Source: Rachicladosporium sp. CCFEE 5018 (Eukaryota; Ascomycota; Dothideomycetes; Cladosporiales; Cladosporiaceae). Taken from it: a stretch of 64,000 bases of DNA. Both the position numbers and the translations under genes were made by a program. Of this stretch, positions 1 through 10,135 are shown one piece after another; within the stretch, counting starts at the first letter, position 1; every line of letters begins with the position of its first letter. The stretch spans positions 243,322-307,321 of the forward strand of contig KZ111173.1 of NCBI GenBank assembly GCA_002077045.2, written 5' to 3'. Under the pieces are notes generated by a model. That model was given only the letters and a program-made list of their open reading frames with translations, ran no database searches and was not told the origin of the DNA.

Positions 1-1
1 C

Positions 2-757
2 GAGTGGACCACTCGCTACGAGGCTCGCCAGGGGGAAGTTTTGTATCACGATCGACGTGGATCACCTCGGTCGCGACGGCAATCGACTATAAGTGACCTG
101 AGACGCACTTCGGTCGACGTGCGATCGCCTGGCCAGGTCTACGGTCGCGAGCGAGTAGACGATCGCTCATTTTACAACGGACACGAAGCTGGATATCTCC
201 CACAAAACCGTCTTCGTGCGACACCGTACTTTCCAGGCCAGGATCGAGAACGCTACACCGCAGAATGCACTCACAATCTGCCCACAAGATCAGTGCTGCC
301 TGGTAGGGAACACGATTCGCATATGGGGTTGACAGGCAGAGCTGCAGATATTGTTGCTCCTGATCAACGAGCTGCCTTCTTCATGCCCAGTCACTATGAA
401 TACCAGCAGGGCAAGACAAGGAAACGGAGCAACCTGCCGAAGCAGTCAACAGAGATCATGAAGCATTGGTTCGATCAGGTTCGTTCCGCGGCAGGGAAGA
501 GTACGTTATGCGCGGTCGCTGATCAAATTGCAGAACATAGCGAACCCCTATCCAAGCGAAGAGCAGAAGCAAGTCTTTGCCAACGTGTGTATATCGTGCC
601 CATCTTCTACTAGAGTCTCATTGACAATGAATTGCAGGCGACTGGCATAAGCATGACGCAAGTGAGCAACTGATTCATCAACCATCGACGACGGTGTCCC
701 GAGCTGCGCGACAAGCGAGACCGAAGTCGCGTAGGAGGAGGAGACCTAAGCGACTGA
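2..757 (+). pseudogene. TALE-class homeobox gene, 3' part, nonsense codon in helix 3
   Basis: The open frame enters from the left edge, so the 5' end lies outside the window. After a disordered Arg/Ser-rich stretch comes a homeodomain: basic RKRSNLPK start, helix 1 (EIMKHWFDQ), the three-residue TALE loop in NPYPSEEQK, then MTQVSN and FINHRRRCPELRDKRD. The parts join only if introns 479-533 and 585-637 (GT..AG, 55 and 53 bp) are removed. Where every homeodomain has the Trp of the WFxN recognition helix, this sequence has TGA (671-673); the frame then stays open to 757. TALE homeodomains (yeast Cup9/Tos8, fungal relatives) are DNA-binding transcription regulators. As read, the product would lose most of helix 3 and could not bind DNA normally. 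A base-call error (TGG read as TGA) is the main alternative. Homeodomain identity is clear; pseudogene status is not certain. Confidence 0.75.
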
Positions 758-2655
758 AGGGAAGAACGATTCTTTGGAACATCTCACCGCACAAAAGCAC
801 GGCATTACACGGCAAAGACATCTCGACCAGCATGTCGATAACATTAACTTACGCAAGTACTGATAATTTGCGCGAATGCGCATTTCGCTTCCTGACTTCA
901 CGAGCCACAGACTCAATTCGTTGACTATGTTCGCAATCATCATTGTGACTTTTCACAAGAGCACGCGTTGCGCGAGGTGCCTATGGCGGTCGTCACGAAC
1001 GCTATATATGAAGCAGGGTCATCATGAAAGAGCTTTCTGGAACCATAAGTACACAGGCTACACTGTTGGAACTTCTGCAAGCATGGTCGCAATACAAACT
1101 TTCAGCGCCTGCTACACCTCAGTGGAAACGAGTACGAATACTGCACAAGACTCTTCACGCGCTTTGGCCCTCTTCCAATTCAATTGTTGCTGTAGAATAC
1201 AAGAGCTGCCAACGGTCATAGCGCTCACAGAGTAGCAGCAAAGGCATGTCCTGACTGGAGCGGCCCCCAGCTGTCCCAAACGGTCAGCAAGTCGCGCGGT
1301 ACTAGACCCGGCGGTGAAGGAGGCTTGATGCAAGAACTCGCCAACCTGCATGCTCGTTGCAGCAACGCCAATGCAGTTCTCTCAACAACACGCAGTCAGG
1401 GGCGGACGTGTCAAAATTCGCTAGCGCCGCCGCACCAACACATTGCAAGACCCGTATCGGGCTACCCGGTTGCAACAATCGAGCAGTGGCTGAAATACAT
1501 ACGAAACATCAGACCGAGCTTCACGCCGCGTTGCCGCATTCACTGATCAGTGAGAATCGGGAGGGACTGCCATCTGAAGCCATACGAAGATATCGCGGAA
1601 CGAATTTGCAGATCGTGCAATGGCTTTCTCCTAGTGGGTTTATTACACGGCTTGCGATCGCCAGAAGAATCGGGAGGCGCTTCACTCCCATATTCTCGCT
1701 CTGTGGCGTCTGGCGTCTGTCATAGCGCTGCCGCGGGAGCCGTGGCTGGCGTCGAGCGTGTGCCGACGCTTTCGCAGATCAAACTATAGTTGAGAGGCGA
1801 TCACCGCGGCAACACGCCGACGAGACGTCGTGGGATCTTTCCCTCGACATAGGGAGCGTATTGTCAGACCAATTACCCGCGTGACCCTGTCAGCTTAGCA
1901 CGGATTGTAGATGCCGGATCGGTTGAGACGATGCCAGCGGCCCAGCCGCCCACGCGGCGTACAAGCAATTCACGTGCCCTGCGTATCATATATACGGTTT
2001 CGATCTCTCGCCTGTCGTGAGGTTTAGTGAAAATAAAGTTGTTGCCCGGCATCCGGGCAGGAGCCAGATCCTCGGCTCGGGCGAACGCGGGCAAATGCGG
2101 GCACGAGCGGGTCGCTTATTTTTGCACGTCGACGGAGAAATATGGAGAAACTTTAGCTGACAAGCCGTTGCGCTGTTGCAACTCTCGAGGAGGTCCCATT
2201 GCCGAGCGCTCTTGAGTGCATGCGTGTCACGTGGAGATGATTATTGGTATTTCATGCGACCGACAGACTTTAGAGCATTGCGTCGTATTCGGGCGATGTT
2301 CGGAGGGGGTCCATGTCTTCGATGATCATATGCGTCGATAGGATCGATTGGCGAGATGTCAAGAGTCCGCGACCGACAGTAGCGGCAGCGTCTTGCAAAC
2401 AAGTGATGGCGTTGCTCCAGACAACATTAGTCACTTGGTCAACAAGGCACGACTATCACAGTAGGTAGGGTTATATTTGCAACCTCCTACTAACTCTCGA
2501 TGAAGTGCCGATTGAAGCCGGGTAGACAGTATGGCGAAGACCACCGCGACATTCACCACCGGGCGATCATGGAGATGATGAAGTCCTCAGTATGAGGCCA
2601 TTTACTATCGAATATCCTCCTCACAAGACAGTAGTGATTTGCCTGCCCGCCCAGC
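758..2655. other. intergenic, no supported gene
   Basis: About 1.9 kb with only short overlapping frames on both strands. None shows a recognisable domain, plausible splice set or codon pattern. I see no tandem repeat, tRNA or transposase remnant. Confidence 0.5.
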
Positions 2656-3827
2656 ATGACATCCTCCGGCTTGGAGACTCACATCCACACTTCCTCCGTG
2701 AAAGGCCTTTCCAGCGTCACGACACTCATCGTAGGTGCAAAGGCAGCAGTGATAATCGATCCTCCCTTCCTAGTACCAGACGCCGAATCGGTTGTGCGAT
2801 GGGTGAAGGAGAAGACGTCGAAGCCCGTGAAAGCGCTGTTCGTGACGCATCATCATCCAGTGAGTCGAAGAATAGATGTCCGCGAGCTGCTACAGCAGGA
2901 TGATTAATCGGACAAAGGATCATTTCTTCAGTGCCAACCCGATCCTTGACGCCTTTCCCGGCTCCAAACTATTCGCTGCACCTTACGGTACATTCTCCTG
3001 ACTTTCTCCGACCCCTTTGTCGTGTACCCACCCATGGCTGGTGACATGTATTCTTATACTCCTCCCAGTCCTCGCAGGCATCAACCGCGAATACGACGAG
3101 AAAGTAAAGTTCTGGCCCACAGTCTTCGGCCGCGAGAACATCCCCGAAGTCCCCACGAAACCCACAGCATTCGAGCACAGCCTCTTTGTCCTCGAAGGGA
3201 ATGAGTCCTCACCTGTGATCCTGCTTGGACCACTGCAAGGAGATAGCGTCGATCATACGCTGTTCTGGCTGCCGAGCGAGAAAACGATTGTCTGTGGGGA
3301 TGCAGTATATGCGAGGAGTACTCACGTTTGGTAAGCAGCTTGTGAGGCTGAGTCAACATGAGTCCAGTAGACTGACATTAGCTGCAGGGTCGAGGAGATC
3401 GAGACGAAGGCTATTCTCGAGGCCTGGTACAAAACGCTCGACATGATCGAAGCGCTAAAGCCGGAGAAAGTCATCGCTGGACATCTCGAGAGCGGTTGGG
3501 ATCTCGATGCCGAAGCCGACTTGGCGCACAACCGGAAGTATCTCGATCTGTTCGCTGAGAAGATCACGTATGCGAAGAAGAAGCCGCAGGTCGACGAGTT
3601 GTTCCAGACGTTCACAGCTGCGTTCCCAGAAGCCGATCAGAACCTGGACTTCTTCCTAGGCCATTTGAGCAATCAGTTCGGTGAGGGTGGAAAGGTAAAG
3701 TCGTTTCCTGATATGTCCTTTTGATATGCAAACTGACTCGTACTGTCAGGTCTGGGAAGAGAATCGCCATCACAACGTGGGTGCGAGGACCAAGGAGCAG
3801 CTAGAAGCATACTACTTCCGTGTCTAA
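2656..3827 (+). CDS. metallo-beta-lactamase-fold hydrolase, five exons
   Basis: Exons 2656-2859, 2918-2987, 3078-3330, 3388-3694 and 3750-3827 join in frame through four GT..AG introns. The product is about 303 residues. The first intron splits the metal-binding motif: exon 1 ends THHHP and exon 2 begins DHFFS, together giving HxHxDH, the hallmark of the MBL superfamily. Further ligand candidates are the Asp in VCGDAVY and the His in IAGHLES. The C-terminal half (from WYKTLDMIEALKP on) is helical and conserved-looking. MBL-fold proteins are mostly Zn-dependent hydrolases of esters, thioesters or lactams; nothing here fixes the substrate. No signal peptide is visible, so it is probably cytosolic. 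It ends 66 bp from the convergent cyclin gene. The fold is confident, the role unknown. Confidence 0.85.
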
Positions 3828-3893
3828 GAAGCACTTTCGATCAGATAAATCGCCGCGTCCGCGTCCAAGTTTGCCCGCCACGCTTTCACGCAC

Positions 3894-5408
3894 TCATCGC
3901 CGCTCATCTCGATACCGCCTGTCCTCCCGCGGTCGTCGCTCCTCACCATACCGCCTTTCGTCGTACCGCCTATCATCATACCTTCTCCGATCATCATCGT
4001 ACCTTCTCCCGTGCCTATCGCGATGACCATCCCTGTCCCTCTCGCGGTCCCTTGGCCTCTGCCTGTCCCTTTCCCGTTCTCGTACTCTATCGAGCTCCCG
4101 CCTCTCGTCGATCGCTCTGCGCTTCTCGGGCTCTTCGCCCTTGACTTCGGTGCGCCGATCACGTGACGAAGCGCGGGATGAAGGCGGACCAGTCGATGGT
4201 GCTGGGCGCTCACTGCGAGGAATGGGCACTTCGATCTCCTCTTCGTATTCTTCCCATTCCTCCTTGAAGTGCGACTCGACTTGATCACGCTCGTTCTTGG
4301 CGAGCTGGGGGTTGAGCATGAAGCGGAGGGTACCGGTGCCGACAACCGGTGCATACTCCGGAGCAGAAGCAGGAATCTGTAGTGACTGCTGAGTCGACCC
4401 GGGCTGGGGTGGCGAGACAGGTGTAGGATGACCGTTTTGAACCTGTGAAGTGGGTGCTTGTGGCGTCGGCGCCACGCAATAGCGTGGAATCGACTTGTCG
4501 TTGCATTCCTTGTTCAGTGCCAGGCGAATACGGAGGAAGTCATCAAGACTGTAGCGCGAGCCAAGGATTGATGAGGTCGTGTGCTGTATGTATAGATCCA
4601 GAGAGTCGAGCTCTGTCTCCATGATCTCCGCGCGGGACGTCTGCCACGCTGGCATACTCACCTGCTGCAGTCTTTGGAGGACAGCTTCTTCAGCTGACAA
4701 GCGTGCTGCAAGCTCGAGGGTGGCGAATGCTAGGGTTGAAGCAGTATGTTTTAACGGGGCGAAGGTACGATAGATGTCAGTCAATGCCGTCCAGGCTAAG
4801 TCATGTACTTTCTTCACATCCTCCCCCTTGCCAAGACTTCTGGCGATCTTCGAGAGCACCTGATGTGGCGCACGACTCCTAAAGTCGAAGCTGCCAGCTT
4901 CCAGAACTAGCCTCTCCAGTCCGATCACAATGCGACTCGGTTGCTCAAATATCGGATCGTCTGCGGGCAATTGTTCGTGCGCAGCCGAGACCTTGAGATT
5001 GTAGCTTGCGGCGAGCACCTCACGGCTCTTCTTGAGCGTGTCCTCCATCTTGCATGCTGTGAGCAGACTCGCAGCTGCTGCATCGCTCCAGAGGTAGCCA
5101 TCTCCAGTGGTTGTCCCGGGAGGATGTGCCAGGCGGAATTTATGATAGTATGTGCAGGCGGTGGTGTAAGTCCGGACAGGTAAGTGCAAGGCGCGACGGA
5201 CGACATCGATCCACTGTACGCCTTGGAGGCGCAGCGAGTCCTCCTTTGCCTCAGCCAGAGATCGTTCCTGAGCATCGCCTGTGATTTGCTCCAATTGTTG
5301 CTCCACGCCGGCCTGACTGACATACTGCGCTGACACCCTGATTGTGCTTGGATGTGGCCCAACTGGCGGCTTTGGCTCGCCGTTGCTCATCCTCTTTTGC
5401 GACACCAT
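3894..5408 (-). CDS. CTK2: CTK2-type cyclin of the CTD kinase I complex
   Basis: A single 504-residue frame. Residues about 20-300 carry the double cyclin fold of transcriptional cyclins, with RLQGVQWIDVVRRALHLP, TACTYYHKFRL, LTACKMEDTLKKSREVL and GLERLVLEAGSFDFRSR. This order matches the fungal Ctk2/cyclin K group, which activates the Ctk1 (Cdk12-like) kinase that phosphorylates Ser2 of the RNA polymerase II C-terminal domain in the nucleus. The remainder is disordered: a Pro/Gln-rich stretch, then about 75 residues of Arg/Asp/Glu repeats (RERERDRQRPRDRERDRD). A second Met seven codons downstream is an alternative start. No intron is needed. Pch1/Bur2-type cyclins are the nearest alternative assignment. 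Confidence 0.8.
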   Translation of the reverse strand: MVSQKRMSNGEPKPPVGPHPSTIRVSAQYVSQAGVEQQLEQITGDAQERSLAEAKEDSLRLQGVQWIDVVRRALHLPVRTYTTACTYYHKFRLAHPPGTTTGDGYLWSDAAAASLLTACKMEDTLKKSREVLAASYNLKVSAAHEQLPADDPIFEQPSRIVIGLERLVLEAGSFDFRSRAPHQVLSKIARSLGKGEDVKKVHDLAWTALTDIYRTFAPLKHTASTLAFATLELAARLSAEEAVLQRLQQVSMPAWQTSRAEIMETELDSLDLYIQHTTSSILGSRYSLDDFLRIRLALNKECNDKSIPRYCVAPTPQAPTSQVQNGHPTPVSPPQPGSTQQSLQIPASAPEYAPVVGTGTLRFMLNPQLAKNERDQVESHFKEEWEEYEEEIEVPIPRSERPAPSTGPPSSRASSRDRRTEVKGEEPEKRRAIDERRELDRVRERERDRQRPRDRERDRDGHRDRHGRRYDDDRRRYDDRRYDERRYGEERRPREDRRYRDERR

Positions 5409-7095
5409 AATGGCTTGTTAGGGTGTACATGTAGAGTCATGTGGAATCGTGTTGAAGGAGGATTAGAGTCTAAGTTGGACCCGGGAGCTGATTTGCCTGA
5501 GGCAGAAAGGCAATAAAGTCTAATCCAACGCCCTTCAAGTTGCCCGCATCATCTATCCCATGAAGACAAGTCACTATCATGCGTCGCGATTTCGTTGCAC
5601 CACCTGCGTAGGCGAATCTGTGAGCTTCACTACAGCTTGGTGACAGAGCAAGTGTCACAAGTGCGAGTAGCGGTGAGTCGCCGTCTTGCCTGTTCGGCCT
5701 CAGACTTCAAGCTGCCTGATTGCCTTCACTGTATGAGAAAGGCAGAGATGTAAGCCACAGGCCGCCAAGTCACTTCAGAAGCTAACGAATGAACTGTGCT
5801 TGCGCTATGCGGGGGGCGCGCGCCCATTTGGGGCATCCAGGCAGATCCTCAGATCGCCTGGTGAGGCCGGACATACACCTCTCATCTTTGAGGTACTGGA
5901 CCGCCAATCAGCGATCATACTGCTGCGGTACCAGCTGCAATTCATGGACGCAGTCATTTCAAGCCCGTGGTATCACTCGTAACGATGTACACCTCAAGCT
6001 GCCCGGGACTCGGTTAGATTATATGGCACTGTAAGTGTACCATGACGCGATTCAGTATCTCGTCCGGAACATCGCATCTTGAAGCACGAGCTGCGCCTCA
6101 ACAAGTAACAAGTAAGGCTACTCCCGTAGTTCTGCTGCTCGTCCACGCCCTTGATCTTGGAGCCAGGCTAAGCGCGAAGCGTCTATGAACCCCGAAGTCG
6201 CCCAATCTAGGTCACGCTAGACGTGCACTGCCGCTCATACCGTGCGCAGGAGACGACTTCAAGGGCAATATGACCCCAGGAGCGATCACGCTGACGCCTC
6301 TGAAAGCTCACTCAGAGCTTGCGATTCGTGCGTGAAGCTGCCCAATGTCGCAACGCAGCCAACATGCTGAACAACTTGCAAAAGGGCGATCGCTGACGAG
6401 GCATTCGGTCAGTCATCATACTTTAGATTTGTGGGTCGGCACCTGTGGCCTTGCAACCACGTGGGCGCCACCGCCCTTCCATGAAGAACTGCAACGACGG
6501 GGTCACATCGACGCAGCCGCCGTTAACGGGCCAAGTGCGTCACGCTGCCTCACTACTCTCAGACTCATATTTCTCGATCCTAGGAGTCCCCGCCATCTCT
6601 CGCGCAGCTCATTCTGTCATCTGTCCCGGAGTCCATCCGCAGAAACAGGGCCCTCGCTGGCAGCGCTCGATACTCGGCAGGCCTACCTCTGCATGCCTAT
6701 GTGCCTCAAAAAGCACACTCGCGGGCCGGCCGATCACGAGTATAGTGCTGCTCCCTGTGGCTATGACCGGCGGTCGACTTCTTCTCCACTACCTGTACAT
6801 TGCCATTCGTTCTCATCTTCACTAACAATAGGGCGATCCAGTACAATACTTGCTGGCGGCTCCACCTTGCTGCCCGAAGCTAAACACGATGCTCACTACC
6901 TCCTGACCTCGCTGTCGTTATGGATCATCATCATGGCTGTGCCACCTTGTTACAACCCTGGAGGCAAGCTAAAACGCCTGCCCTACCATTTTCTTCTATA
7001 TTTCACACAAAACGTCGTCCGAAACGTACGCTCCCTGAGCAGATCACTTCCTTTTCTATACTTCATTCACCCTAGTCCTCCAGCAAGGCTGTACC
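5409..7095. other. intergenic, no supported gene
   Basis: About 1.7 kb between the divergent starts of the cyclin gene and the zinc-ribbon gene. A 273-codon frame (6345-7166) runs through it but is low-complexity and overlaps the zinc-ribbon start, so I do not call it. It presumably holds both promoters. Confidence 0.5.
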
Positions 7096-7577
7096 ATGTC
7101 TTCTTCTCAAGCCACTGCCGAAACTATGCGAGTCATCGCAGCTCGCATCAGGGCTATCCAAGATAGTTACGCAGCTATCGACGCCCGAGCCAATCCCCGT
7201 GGCGCCGCTATCCTCGCGACTAGACTCCAACAAGCTCGGACGCAGTTGCGAGATGCTAGCGACGAGTATCAAGCCCAGCTTGCGGCCGAGCGAGCTCAGC
7301 GTGAGCGTGCTGCACAACGCCAACAACAGCAACGCCAACATGCTGGATCATCCCGAGCAGGATCCTCTCGTTGCGAGCAAGAAGTCCGCACACAATCGAT
7401 GAGTGGTTGGTGGTACATCTCCCCCAATGCATGGCACCAAGTCAACATCGTGCGTCCCAGCTGACACTCCATCATAGGGTCTGCTGCAGCTGCGGCCATA
7501 CCAATAACCCGGCCCTCGCGCCTGAGCGCTGCCCCACGTGTGGGCATTACAAAGACTCCCGCTGTCATACTTACTAG
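7096..7577 (+). CDS. small zinc-ribbon protein, two exons
   Basis: Exon 1 (7096-7412) encodes about 105 residues: a helical, charged segment with Arg/Gln-rich coiled-coil character (RLQQARTQLRDASDEYQAQL and a run of Gln/Arg). A 65-bp intron (7413-7477; donor GTACAT, branch AGCTGAC, acceptor ATCATAG) keeps frame into exon 2 (7478-7577). Exon 2 encodes a CxxC..CxxC ribbon, SGWWVCCSCGHTNNP then CPTCGHYKDSRC, ending 138 residues in. Short fungal proteins with a W-x-C-C-x-C-G ribbon are common in Pezizomycotina and mostly uncharacterised; I cannot assign a function. The splice is supported by phase, branch site and motif continuity, since unspliced exon 1 runs into a stop before the second half of the ribbon. 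No signal peptide or membrane segment is seen. Confidence 0.65.
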
Positions 7578-8045
7578 CGCGCACGGTCGTTGGGAGGTTG
7601 CTTGATTGCGTTTTGGAGGCGAGGGCGTGCCGTTTTTGAATAATGATCGGGTTGCGGTAGGAGGGTATGGGGTCCGGATGCTGGATGATGCGTAGCGCTG
7701 ATGGAGTACTAAGACATGGTATGCCGCAAGGCAGGGCAAGGCATGGGCATGATGGGTAGGGGGAGGGTGTTCTTGGACAGCGATGGCGTTATTGGGTGGG
7801 GAGAGGACATTCGCTTGGATCGACATGACCATGGCGTTGCGGTTGTTCGAGTGTGGATGTTTGGAATGATACCCCTGTCGCTATACTTGTATGTGTATTT
7901 GAGATTATATCCATGACTATGCAACGCTTCCCAAATTCATCAACAGCTTCAGCCCGTAGACTGGATGCAAGGCCACTTGCTAAACGCGTGCATTGCTTAC
8001 GAAAACGCCAGAACTCCCTCGCTAAACTCATCCAAGTTCGCCCAT
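7578..8045. other. intergenic between convergent genes
   Basis: About 470 bp between the 3' ends of the zinc-ribbon gene and the palmitoyltransferase gene. No coding frame, repeat or RNA gene is apparent. Confidence 0.5.
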
Positions 8046-9741
8046 TCACACCTCCCCACCCCTCTCCTCAGCTCTACTCCTCTTCCTTCGCCTCCGCTCC
8101 TCCTTCTCCAACACCCACCCATCAGGCCGTTCCCCATTTTGCCACCCGTAATCCAGCTTCCTCTTCCTCCTCTTCTCCCTCTGTCTCTCTCCCCTTTTAC
8201 CTCCTCGCCCCTCCTCGCCACCTCTGCCTTCCTTCCCTCCACCCCCTTGCACCAGCCCAGCCTCCTCCAAAAGCTGCTCGAATTCCCAGCCGAGTCCATA
8301 ATCACTCACGCCGTTATCGTGACGACAGCAGGGCGAATGTCTCACTGGGAGTAGCCAGTCGTGAGGCGAAGATCCGAAGACAGAAGTGAAGTTCTGATAA
8401 GCGCCGCGGTTCCAGGGGTTCAGACCTGGCGGCGTGCGCAAGATGGCGAAGGTTCGAGGGTTTGCTGCTGCGGCAGGGAGAGGAGGCGCAGTAGTAAGAG
8501 GGATGGGGAACGTGATCGAGGAAGTCCAGACTTTGGGTGTCGAGGCTCGGCGTCGGCGATGTCGGCGGTGTGGAGACTGAGAATCATGAGGCGGCGATTG
8601 CGATGGTGAGGTGTCGTCGAGTTCGGGCTTTAATCGAGAACGTCGGCTGGAGAGTGGTCGCGGTCCAGCGAAGTAGGACAGGTGCGACGGGTCGTCTATT
8701 TCGGAGGTCAAAGGGCGGGAGCTGTCGTTTGAGCGACTTGGTGGCGTCGTGGAGGCTGTCGGAGGTGGCTGAGGCAGATGGGGGTGATCGTGGATCTCAG
8801 GCGGCAGCAGGACCGCGAGGTACATAGTACGCATCCCGGCATCGATGTTCTCGATTGTCGTGACTTCATTGAGCGTCATTTGGAAGGACATCAAATTTAA
8901 GCCGAAGGTGAAGAAGCAGAAGAAGCCGGAGAGTCCGATGACTACCACCCAGTGGACGTTTCCGATGCTGCTAGTGAGCTTCTCGGACTCGGCGACAAAG
9001 ACAGCCATGCAAGCTAGAGTGTATGCAGTGAAGATTGTGGCGTAAAAGTTGAACTGTACGAAGAACTTGAAGCTGTTCTCGCCCACGCAGCCACTTACCC
9101 ACGGGCAGAAATGGTCCATCTTCATCACGCAGCGCCCAATGTCTGAGCTGTGATGGCTGCGGTCTGGCTTCCAGTTGCGGCAGATTGGGCACCAGAGTGG
9201 AAGGCCGTTTTGGTCGCAAACGAAGACGTCCTTAGTGTAGTAGTCCTCCATACCGGAGGGTGGCGGCACTCGACCCTCCAGTATACCCACGAAGTCCAGA
9301 TATCCATCATCCTGTCCACCAGTCACCACGGTCGTAGGCGCACATGACCTCCTGCTAACTGTCTCTTCATGGACTCCTGTGAGCTTCTCGGCTACGTCAC
9401 TCCGTCTCTCGATGAACCCAGGATTGAGCTGTACCACGTACAGCAGCCGGAAGTATGCGGCGGCCATTGGTAACATCAGCAGGAAGTACACGATTGGCAA
9501 CGCGATGCCCACGGCGACTCGCTGTGGCGCGCGACTCTCCGGCGCAGGATTGAGGAGGTAGTCCACTACATAGCATCGTTAGCGCTGGCTTCACAAGTAT
9601 CCTTTCTGCTCTCCTCATACCGCATAGTGGCCCAACGAACACATAGGACGCATATGCCACCACCAATATGAGGAACGGAGGTATGATCCTCGAGACAGCC
9701 TTATTAGACTGCTGCCGCCGCCGCAGCTGCTTAGCATCCAT
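8046..9741 (-). CDS. PFA5: PFA5-type DHHC palmitoyltransferase, two exons
   Basis: Exon 1 (9741-9621) gives MDAKQLRRRQQSNKAV and the first membrane helix. A 55-bp intron (9620-9566) follows, then exon 2 (9565-8046). Four membrane helices flank a cytosolic cysteine-rich domain: CPICRNWKPDRSHH, GRCVMKMDHFCPWV and NSFKFFVQF. The active-site tetrad reads DHFC rather than DHHC, and the usual HHC zinc ligand reads HHS, so the zinc-binding pattern is partly degenerate. The C-terminal block RTFAILRTPPGLNPW and DWLLPVRHSPCC is typical of fungal Pfa5 proteins, S-acyltransferases of internal membranes that attach palmitate to protein cysteines. The catalytic Cys is present. The tail is low-complexity and rich in Gly/Arg/Lys/Glu. 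Family placement is good; activity with the altered motif is inferred. Confidence 0.82.
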
Positions 9742-10135
9742 CTCTCCAGCGGGCGTGAGCGCGTAGTCGTCGCTTCGAGATCATCGTCGCATGACTTGGC
9801 CGTGAAATGTCCAGCAAGGAAGTATATGCTTCACCAACACCTGCCTCACAATCATTGTCAGTGGTGATGTTTGGGTGGCCGGTTGACCCGGTAGTAATCG
9901 ACCAGGATCAGCTCGCTTCGCGTTCATGACGTGGGGTCGGAGAAGCGTTGCGCCGTGGTCCGGGGATATTTCATCGTGCTCCTCCTTCAATCCTTCACGA
10001 GTTCCAAACACCCACGAGCACAGAACAATTTCTCCATCGACTGTAGATACACATTACAGTATACTATAGCTGAGTATCTTCCGTATCGTCCGTCACAAGT
10101 CATCAACACTCCCCTCTACCACCTTTCAAATTCCC
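9742..10135. other. intergenic, probable promoter of the palmitoyltransferase gene
   Basis: About 390 bp between two genes on the minus strand. The right part is rich in C and T on the plus strand. No motif was recognised. Confidence 0.45.

Noticed and set aside
6345..7166. 273-codon plus-strand frame
   Set aside because: Low-complexity composition, no motif, and it overlaps the better-supported zinc-ribbon start in another frame.
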